NCBI RefSeq assembly: GCF_014698035.1
Contig: NZ_JACJSF010000006.1
Coordinates: forward strand, 1 to 64,000
Length of the DNA: 64,000 nt
Direction of reading: 5' to 3'
From: Desmonostoc muscorum FACHB-395
GTDB taxonomy: Bacteria > Cyanobacteriota > Cyanobacteriia > Cyanobacteriales > Nostocaceae
Every line of letters starts with the position of its first letter. The first letter of the stretch is position 1. This document shows positions 54,604 to 61,491 of the stretch, one piece after another. Made by a program: the position numbers and the translations under genes. The notes below the pieces were generated by a model. That model was not told where the DNA came from. It saw only the letters and a list, made by a program, of their open reading frames with translations, and searched no databases.

Positions 54604-56388
54604 CTAATCCGTTACTTTTATTTCATGAATGTTCCAGAATGCACCACCCAGTGCAGAGTATTGGATACCTTCAAAGCGATTACGCACTGCTGACATCGAC
54701 AAAGCGTTAACTAAATAAATAAACGGTAAATTCTCTTGAGTAATTCGCTGGGTTTCTGCATAAATTTCTTTTCGCTTGGTTGTGTCTAATTCCTTTGCCC
54801 CTTGAATGTATAACTTAGCAATTTCTGCTTCCCAAGGAGCCACTTCCCAACCTTGAATCGGTTTTTGTCCTGCTTGGGGTTTCTGATTAAACATGTGCAA
54901 TCCACCTTCGGGCGACCAGACATTAGCCCCATCATTTGGTTCTAAACCACCAGTCAAACCCAGCATAGAAACTTCCCAATCTAATGAGTTTGACAGCTTA
55001 TCTGTGTAAGTATTCCATGCCAGAGGTGTGAAATCAACTTGAATACCAATTTTACTCAGGTCTTGTTTAATCTGCGATCCAATTGCTTCGCGGATTTTGT
55101 TACCAGCATTGGTGAGCAATGAGAAGCGGACACGGTTTCCTTGAGCATCTATTAATTGGTTGTTGTCGTTATATTTGAATCCTGCTTTAAGTAGCAGTTC
55201 TTTCGCCTTTTCTGTATTGTAGTTATAAACTTTTAGTCCTTGTTCAGGCGACAGATAATAAGGGCTTTGCACGGAAATGGGTGAATTTTGTGGTTTACCC
55301 AAACCACGAAAAGTATTGTTAATCATTGTTTGTCGGTCAATCGCATAAGCTACTGCCTGTCGAAATTCTACAGTATTAAACCAAAGCGATTTTATTGGAT
55401 CAACCAGGGGTTTTCCATCCCTTTTACCTTTATTTAAATTAAATAAAACAAACGTTGTACCTGTTGCTGGCCCACCATTGAAAATTTTGAAATTCCCCTG
55501 TTCTTCTTGCACCTTTAGCAAAGAAAAATAATCTGGTGAGACTCCCACAGTATCTAACCCGCCAGAACGAAATTGCAGCAAGGAGGTATCGGTTGATTCC
55601 ACAATTTCCCACACAATCCGTTCAATATAAGGTTGCGACTCTCCTTTAGGCCCTTTGCGCCAATAGTAGGGGTTGCGCCTAAATACTACACGCTGACTTG
55701 TATCGTAGCGCTCTAGCTTGTAAGGGCCATTAACAATAATTTGATCTGGAGGAGTATCAACGCCCCATTTTGACAAAAATATTGGCTTACCTTCTTGGTC
55801 TTTTGTCTTGACAAATGGTTCTAGAGTATGGGCAGGTAAAATTGGCACTCCTAAAGCTCCTAAAAACGGTGCAAATGGTTCTGGAGTCGTAAATTCAATT
55901 CGTTGAGCATCAATTTTTCGTACCTTTGGCAATGCCCGACTTTCACCAATCCGTAGCACATCTCTAGCATCTGCGGGAATCGCTTCGTTAAAATAAATTT
56001 GGTTGAAGGTAAATACTACATCATCTGCTGTTAAAGGCTGCCCATCAGACCATTTCAATCCCTGGCGTAGGGTAAAAACAAACCGTAATTTGTCATCAGA
56101 AATTTCCCATGATTCCGCTAAAGAAGGCTCGATTTTGCCAGTTATAGGGTTTTCTGTAGTTAATCCTTCATAAATCAAAGGAAAAACATTCGGAATCTCT
56201 TGACTGAGAGGATAATTAAAAGTTTTAGGGTCGCTGAGAATAGCACTTACCAATTGCGGCACTTGAGCAGCTACACTTTTGAAGTTAGCGGGGTTGCAAG
56301 CGGTAACTGTAAGCGCTGTTGCTAAAGTCAGAACTATTGGCAACCAAAAACGTTTAATTACCAGAAATATCTTACTAAAAAATTTCAT
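54604..56388 (-). CDS. Family 5 solute-binding lipoprotein (peptide ABC transporter), copy 1
   Basis: I place the start at MKFFSKIFLVIKRFW, nine residues inside the longest frame, because it aligns with the start of the neighbouring paralogue. The 594-residue protein has a lipobox (LTVTAC) and the SBP_bac_5 domain with YPLSQEIPNVFPLIYEGL, VFTLRQGLKWSDGQPLTADD and RQAVAYAIDRQTMINNTFRG. It binds oligopeptides or similar ligands for an ABC importer; no permease or ATPase gene is adjacent. It is the tandem duplicate of the next gene, which shares its architecture and most motifs throughout. Confidence 0.93.
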   Translation of the reverse strand: MKFFSKIFLVIKRFWLPIVLTLATALTVTACNPANFKSVAAQVPQLVSAILSDPKTFNYPLSQEIPNVFPLIYEGLTTENPITGKIEPSLAESWEISDDKLRFVFTLRQGLKWSDGQPLTADDVVFTFNQIYFNEAIPADARDVLRIGESRALPKVRKIDAQRIEFTTPEPFAPFLGALGVPILPAHTLEPFVKTKDQEGKPIFLSKWGVDTPPDQIIVNGPYKLERYDTSQRVVFRRNPYYWRKGPKGESQPYIERIVWEIVESTDTSLLQFRSGGLDTVGVSPDYFSLLKVQEEQGNFKIFNGGPATGTTFVLFNLNKGKRDGKPLVDPIKSLWFNTVEFRQAVAYAIDRQTMINNTFRGLGKPQNSPISVQSPYYLSPEQGLKVYNYNTEKAKELLLKAGFKYNDNNQLIDAQGNRVRFSLLTNAGNKIREAIGSQIKQDLSKIGIQVDFTPLAWNTYTDKLSNSLDWEVSMLGLTGGLEPNDGANVWSPEGGLHMFNQKPQAGQKPIQGWEVAPWEAEIAKLYIQGAKELDTTKRKEIYAETQRITQENLPFIYLVNALSMSAVRNRFEGIQYSALGGAFWNIHEIKVTD

Positions 56389-56431
56389 ACTTTTAATGCA
56401 CAAATAGTTCATCAATTGAACATACAGGTCT

Positions 56432-56558
56432 TATAGCAGTCCTAAATGATTTGTGAAAATTATATATCTCTTTCTCCTTTCTTCCCTTTGTGCCCTTAGC
56501 GTACTTTGCGGTTCGTTTTCTTATTTATATTTTTCACTAATCAAATAGGATTGCTATG
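56432..56558. mobile_element. MITE-like element with TATAGCA(A/G)TCCTA ends
   Basis: TATAGCAGTCCTAAATGATT at the left matches the reverse complement of the right end (CATAGCAATCCTATTTGATT). The two also share a GTGAAAA next to it. The interior carries CCTTTCTTCCCTTTGTGCCC-type sequence. It lies between the two duplicated transporter genes, so it arrived after the duplication or marks its boundary. Confidence 0.75.
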
Positions 56559-56613
56559 TAAGTATTTAAGCGAATTTGATATGATGAACTTTAGTCTTGA
56601 TAACACATGAAAC

Positions 56614-58413
56614 TTAACTAGTTTTTTTAGTTTCTACTACTTTTAGTTCATAAATATTCCAATTATAACTTCCTATCGCTGAGTATTTTACGTTCTCAAT
56701 AGTATTACGCACGGCTACTAAAGCTAAGGAATTAAATAGGTGAATAAAAGGCAGATACTCTTGTGAGAGTTGTTGGGTTTCTGCATAGATAGCCTTGCGT
56801 TTTGTTTCATCGAACTCCCTTGCTCCTTGGATGTAGAGGTCTTCAATTTTCTGCTCCCAATCAGTAGCTTTCCAACCTACCGTTGGGGATTGTCCGGCTT
56901 GAGCTTTCTGATTAAATACATGAAAGTTACCATCTACAGACCAGACATTGAAACCATCTTGCGGCTCAATACCACCAGTGATAGCTCCATACCAACATTC
57001 CCAATCTAGGGTATTAGAGATTTTTTCTCCAATAATACTGAAGTCAAGAAATTGTAAATCAACTTTAATGCCTATCTTGCCGAGATCCTGTTGGATTTTC
57101 GGTGTAATTGTTGGTCTATTACCAGCAACACCCATCATTGTGAAGCGGACTCGATTACCATCCGCGTCTAACAGTTGACCTTTATCATCATATTTAAATC
57201 CTGCTCCCAACAAAATTTGTTTAGCTTTTTCTGGATTGTAATCATAAGTTTTTAAACCTTCTTTGGGAGAGAAATAATAGGGACTGGGAACAGAAATTGG
57301 AGAGTCTTGTGGTTCACCCAATCCCCGCAAAGTATTGTTGATCATCGTTTGGCGATCAATAGCGTAGGCGACAGCCTGTCTAAAAGCAACGTTGTTAAAA
57401 ATGCGGGACTTAATAGGATCTACAACAGGTTTGCCATTGCGACTACCTTTGTTGAGATTGAAAGTGATAAAACTTGTCCCAGAGTCAGGACCAGCATTTT
57501 TAATAGTAAAGTTACCCTGCTTTTCTTGACGCTTGAGCAATTGAAAATTTCCAGGGCCAATTTCTAGTAAATCTAACCCTCCAGAACGAAATTGCAGCAA
57601 AGCTGTATCAGGCGATTCCACAATTTGCCAAATTACACGCTCAATATATGGCAGTGGTTTTCCTTGTGCATCTTTTTTGCGCCAGTAGTAAGGATTGCGC
57701 CGAAATGTTAAGCGTTGATTGGTTGAATAACTCTCGATCGCGTAAGGGCCATTAACAATAATTTTTTTCGGGTCTGTGTCGGTTCCCCAAGTGGACATAA
57801 ACACTGGCTTACCGTCAGAGTTTTTCGCTTCTACTGCTGTACGCAGGGCGTGTTCTGGTAATATTCCTACCCCTGCTGCAATCGATCGCAAGAAAGGAGC
57901 AAACGGTTCTGGCAGAATAAATTCTACTCGGCGTTCATCGACTTTGCGGACTTTCAGAAAAGTCTTACTGCTCCCAATTCGGAGAGCATCTTGGATATAA
58001 GTGGGAATGCGCTTGTTCATGTAGATGTCATTGAAAGAGAAAACGACATCATCGGCTGTTAATGGCTTACCATCTGACCACTTCAATCCTTCTCGCAAGG
58101 TAAACACAAACCGCAGTTTGTCTGGGGAAAGTTCCCAAGATTCAGCCAAAGCTGGCTCAATTTCTTTAGTTATTCCGTTTTGGGTCGCTAATGCTTCATA
58201 AGTGAAACCAGCAATATTGGGAGATTCTTGGATGAGGGCGTAGTTAAAGGTTTTCGGGTCACTCGTAGTAGAAACAACTAACTGTGGAACTTGTGCGGCT
58301 GCGGTTTTAAAGTTAGATGGATTGCAGGCGGTAACTGTAATTGCTGTTGCTGAAGCCAGAATTATTGGTAAGCAAAAACGCTTAATTATGTGAAAAATTG
58401 TCGAATATTTCAT
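56614..58413 (-). CDS. Family 5 solute-binding lipoprotein, copy 2
   Basis: The 599-residue paralogue starts MKYSTIFHIIKRFCLPIIL and has lipobox ITVTAC and the same SBP_bac_5 motifs (VFTLREGLKWSDGKPLTADD, RQAVAYAIDRQTMINNTLRG). It begins 5 bp after the ispF stop codon, with no separate ribosome binding site visible. Translation may therefore be coupled to ispF. The two copies are more like each other than expected for unrelated transporters. The degraded third copy at 27877 belongs to the same family. Confidence 0.93.
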   Translation of the reverse strand: MKYSTIFHIIKRFCLPIILASATAITVTACNPSNFKTAAAQVPQLVVSTTSDPKTFNYALIQESPNIAGFTYEALATQNGITKEIEPALAESWELSPDKLRFVFTLREGLKWSDGKPLTADDVVFSFNDIYMNKRIPTYIQDALRIGSSKTFLKVRKVDERRVEFILPEPFAPFLRSIAAGVGILPEHALRTAVEAKNSDGKPVFMSTWGTDTDPKKIIVNGPYAIESYSTNQRLTFRRNPYYWRKKDAQGKPLPYIERVIWQIVESPDTALLQFRSGGLDLLEIGPGNFQLLKRQEKQGNFTIKNAGPDSGTSFITFNLNKGSRNGKPVVDPIKSRIFNNVAFRQAVAYAIDRQTMINNTLRGLGEPQDSPISVPSPYYFSPKEGLKTYDYNPEKAKQILLGAGFKYDDKGQLLDADGNRVRFTMMGVAGNRPTITPKIQQDLGKIGIKVDLQFLDFSIIGEKISNTLDWECWYGAITGGIEPQDGFNVWSVDGNFHVFNQKAQAGQSPTVGWKATDWEQKIEDLYIQGAREFDETKRKAIYAETQQLSQEYLPFIHLFNSLALVAVRNTIENVKYSAIGSYNWNIYELKVVETKKTS

Positions 58414-58418
58414 AATTT

Positions 58419-58901
58419 TTATTCTTTCAAAAGCAAGACAACAGCATAAGCAGATATACCTTCCTCACGTCCAACGGGGCCTAATTTTTCGTTAGTGGTA
58501 GCTTTGATACCAATTTGATTTGGTTCTAATTCTAAAATCGCCGCTAGCTTGTCGCGCATAGTATGAATATGCGGCTTTAATTTGGGACGTTCTGCTACTA
58601 TCACCGAGTCAATATTTCCTATTTGCCAGCCTTGATCCCGAATCAGTTGATGTACTTGAGTTAATAGTACTAAACTATCTGCTCCCGCCCATTTGGGATC
58701 GCTTGGCGGAAAATAATGACCAATATCCCCCAAAGATAATGCCCCAAGCATGGCATCCATAATCGCGTGCGTTAATACATCAGCGTCACTGTGTCCTAAT
58801 AAACCCAGTTCATGGGGAATTTGAATTCCACCCAAAATCAAAGCGCGATCGCTCACTAATCGATGGATATCGTAGCCGTTACCAATACGAATTTTTGTCA
58901 T
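58419..58901 (-). CDS. ispF: 2-C-methyl-D-erythritol 2,4-cyclodiphosphate synthase
   Basis: The 160-residue enzyme forms the cyclic diphosphate of the MEP isoprenoid pathway. The zinc site is in GYDIHRLV and the signature [20 protein letters not shown] is complete, followed by [12 protein letters not shown]. Length is normal. It lies 48 bp downstream of trmD on the same strand, and a solute-binding protein gene starts 5 bp after its stop. A heptamer repeat (TCATTTG) lies in the trmD-ispF spacer. Confidence 0.97.
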   Translation of the reverse strand: MTKIRIGNGYDIHRLVSDRALILGGIQIPHELGLLGHSDADVLTHAIMDAMLGALSLGDIGHYFPPSDPKWAGADSLVLLTQVHQLIRDQGWQIGNIDSVIVAERPKLKPHIHTMRDKLAAILELEPNQIGIKATTNEKLGPVGREEGISAYAVVLLLKE

Positions 58902-58949
58902 TTGTCATTTGTCATTTGTCATTGGTCATTCGTTAGGAGTTAGGAATTA

Positions 58950-59666
58950 TTATTCTCCCCCTGCTCCCCTACCTCCCCTGCTCCCCTGCTTCCATTCCTC
59001 TAGAAGATCAGGGCGGCGATCGCGGGTTTTTTGAATTTGTTGTTCGTAACGCCACTTGGCGATCGCTGCATGATTCCCACTGAGTAAGACATCAGGTACT
59101 TTCAAACCGCGAAAATTGGCAGGACGAGTATATTGGGGATAGTCCAATAACCCTTCCTCAAAACTTTCTGCTGTGAGAGACTCGGTTTTAGCCACGGTTC
59201 CTGGTATTAGTCGCACTACACCATTAATCAAAGCCATTGCTGGAATTTCTCCACCAGTCAGAATAAAATCGCCTAGAGATACTTCGCGAGTTACCAAATG
59301 CAGCACCCGCTCATCGACTCCTTCGTAATGCCCACAAATAACCACTAGCTGGTCATAATTTGTCACCAATTCTTTCAAAAGAGGTTGATTAATTGTTTGA
59401 CCCTGTGGACTCATCAAAATTATTTCTCTTCGGGGCAGAATCGGCAGCGACTCCACGGCGTTAAAAATCGGTTCTGGCTTCATTAGCATCCCAACGCCGC
59501 CACCGTAGGGTTCATCATCCACCTTTCGGTGCTTATCAGTGGTAAAGTCCCGTGGATTAACCAGATGCACTTCGGCAATCTGTTTAGCTAAGGCTTTACC
59601 CAGTAATCCAGAATTGAGAACAGAGTTAAAACAGTCAGGAAAAAGTGTAACTATATCAAAGCGCAC
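58950..59666 (-). CDS. trmD: tRNA (guanine-N1-)-methyltransferase TrmD
   Basis: The 238-residue SPOUT methyltransferase modifies G37 of tRNAs with a G36G37 pair, using S-adenosylmethionine. The start MRFDIVTLFPDCFNSVLNSG, DDEPYGGGVGMLMKPEPIF, VICGHYEGVDERVL and LTGGEIPAMALINGVVRLIPG are diagnostic. The final residues (QGSRGGRGAGGE) are encoded by low-complexity CT-rich intergenic-type DNA and are not normal for the family. The protein body ends at the usual place (RRPDLLEEW). It is first in the trmD-ispF run. Confidence 0.97.
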   Translation of the reverse strand: MRFDIVTLFPDCFNSVLNSGLLGKALAKQIAEVHLVNPRDFTTDKHRKVDDEPYGGGVGMLMKPEPIFNAVESLPILPRREIILMSPQGQTINQPLLKELVTNYDQLVVICGHYEGVDERVLHLVTREVSLGDFILTGGEIPAMALINGVVRLIPGTVAKTESLTAESFEEGLLDYPQYTRPANFRGLKVPDVLLSGNHAAIAKWRYEQQIQKTRDRRPDLLEEWKQGSRGGRGAGGE

Positions 59667-59905
59667 AGTTATTCGTATTCAAGGACACTAATCTTAAATT
59701 TGGATGTCTAGCAAACACCGCCAAGCCAAGGTCGAGTCAAACTCCAGTTAAACTTTATCAATAGTATCTAAAACTACCAGACCTCTTGGATTTTAGATGG
59801 GATCAAAAGTTTTTCTAATTACTTAATTTATGTTTAAATGTTGTCACAACTACATTTAAATTAATAATCATATCAAGTTAACAACTTCCAGGATGCATCG
59901 AGCCA

Positions 59906-60057
59906 GCCTCAGAAAAAAGCGTAGTCTTACCTGCTCGTCCCCAGCCCCAGGGTGGGAATCTAGCCCCCTAAAGACTATTTTGCCCTGCTGCAAGTGGACA
60001 GGTGAAAAACAAGGCCCTGGCTTTGAGGAATGGGAACAAACACGTTTAGACTGAGGC
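59906..60057. ncRNA. Candidate structured RNA element upstream of cphB
   Basis: The 152-nt region begins GCCTCAG and ends CTGAGGC. Inside, AAAGCGT pairs with ACGTTT, and AGCC(CC)AGGG pairs with CCCTGGCT further in, with bulges between. Smaller hairpins (CCTG...CAGG) sit in the middle. The rod-like layout with a central bubble recalls 6S RNA, but I cannot match its sequence. It could also be a leader of cphB or a repeat. The strand is not settled; neither side has a clear T-run. The rest of 59667-60204 has no convincing gene. Confidence 0.35.
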
Positions 60058-60204
60058 AACGCGAGCGTTAAGCGAGAATTCGGAGAGTGGCTGCCCAGTT
60101 TCAAAACTTCCACAAAGTGTCCTCTCGAAAGTTGCAAAGCGCAAAAATCATCAGCCTTCTGAACCTTGTTAAATTCACCTGAAGTTGTTGACAGGAGAAA
60201 CAAA

Positions 60205-61068
60205 ATGCCGCAATTACAAGCTAAATCGCTAGAAATGAGGACACCCCAAGCAACTAAAACCGCCGTTCTGGTTATCGGAGGCGCAGAAGACAAAGTTCAT
60301 GGGCGCGAAATCCTACGAACTTTTTTTGGACGTGCCGGTGCTAGTAAGGCTTATATTACAATTATTCCATCTGCCTCTCGCGAACCCGCCATCATTGGTG
60401 GTCGGTACATTCGCATTTTTGAAGAAATGGGTGCCCAAAAGGTAGAGATTTTAGACATCCGCGAACGCGAACAGTGTGAAGCCTCTCAAATCAAAGCATC
60501 CTTAGAAGCCTGTAGTGGGGTATTTTTGACAGGAGGAGATCAGCTGCGTCTCTGTGGCGTATTGGCAGATACGCCAGCAATGGAAATTATTCGGCAGAGG
60601 GTTAGGGCAGGGCAACTGACGTTAGCAGGCACCAGTGCAGGAGCGGCAGTGATGGGGCATCACATGATTGCTGGCGGCGGGAGTGGAGAGTCGCCAAATC
60701 GTTCCCTAGTAGATATGGCAACGGGTTTGGGATTTATTCCTGAAGTCATTGTTGATCAACATTTTCACAACCGGAATCGGATGGGGCGGTTGATTAGTGC
60801 GATCGCTGCTCACCCCGATCGCTTAGGTATTGGCATTGACGAAGATACTTGTGCAGTGTTTGAACGTGATGGTTGGTTACAAGTTATGGGTAAAGGCAGT
60901 GTTACTATTGTCGATCCCACTGAAGCCACCCACACCAACGAACCCCATGTTGGTGCTAATGAACCATTAACCGTGCATAATTTACGTCTCCATATCCTCA
61001 GCTACGGCGATCGCTTCCACCTGTACCAGCGCACTGTATTGCCTGCTGTACACCGGATCTCCAGCTGA
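60205..61068 (+). CDS. cphB: Cyanophycinase
   Basis: The 287-residue serine peptidase (S51 family) cleaves cyanophycin into beta-Asp-Arg dipeptides. The start MPQLQAKSLEMRTPQATKTA has AGGAG 8 nt upstream; a TTG upstream is less likely. The nucleophile Ser144 lies in LAGTSAGAAVMG. Other blocks are VLVIGGAEDKVHGREILRTF, GVFLTGGDQLRLCGVLADTP, VDQHFHNRNRMGRLI and GIGIDEDTCAVFE. It lies upstream of cphA in the same direction, the usual cphBA order. Confidence 0.97.
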   Translation: MPQLQAKSLEMRTPQATKTAVLVIGGAEDKVHGREILRTFFGRAGASKAYITIIPSASREPAIIGGRYIRIFEEMGAQKVEILDIREREQCEASQIKASLEACSGVFLTGGDQLRLCGVLADTPAMEIIRQRVRAGQLTLAGTSAGAAVMGHHMIAGGGSGESPNRSLVDMATGLGFIPEVIVDQHFHNRNRMGRLISAIAAHPDRLGIGIDEDTCAVFERDGWLQVMGKGSVTIVDPTEATHTNEPHVGANEPLTVHNLRLHILSYGDRFHLYQRTVLPAVHRISS

Positions 61069-61408
61069 CGGGATAGAGTATCTGAGGTTACACTGAGTTG
61101 ACCACAAATTTTAGATTTTGGATTTTGCGAAAAGTTGTAAGGAAGGTTTCCCGACCTAGCAAACTTTTCAAGACGGATTTTAGATTAAGAGAGCTTTTCG
61201 GCAGATGCCGCCAGAAAGTGGGTAAAACAAATCTAAAAACCCCTCGATGACTCGTTGACGCTACGCTATCGTAAATCTAAAATTACCAGAGCTAAGTACC
61301 CTAATTGTCTCTTTTAATCCAAAATCATAAATCTCAAATCCAAAATCGGTTGACCGCACATTTATTTCTTGTTGTAGAAAAATGATGAGAATACTATGTA
61401 AAAAGAAA

Positions 61409-61431
61409 AAACTGTTTGCAACGAACAGTTT
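61409..61431 (+). promoter_or_regulatory. Hairpin in the cphA leader
   Basis: AAACTGTT-TGCAACG-AACAGTTT is a perfect 8-bp stem, 60 nt before the cphA start. It could be a terminator of cphB readthrough or an mRNA leader element. The rest of 61069-61491 holds AATCTAAAATC-type repeats and an inverted repeat with GAAAAGTT/AACTTTTC ends at 61129-61169. There is no gene in it. Confidence 0.45.
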
Positions 61432-61491
61432 AGCGGTCAATTACAGTAAGAAACTAGAATTTTGGTTCCGAATCTCCATCTACCTATTCCC

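Noticed and set aside
59906-60057. RNase P RNA or signal recognition RNA
   Set aside because: The conserved cores of those RNAs are not present, so only an unnamed structured element is claimed.
59868-60293. Open frame of 141 residues on the minus strand upstream of cphB
   Set aside because: It crosses the inverted-repeat element and overlaps the well-supported cphB start; no family is recognisable.
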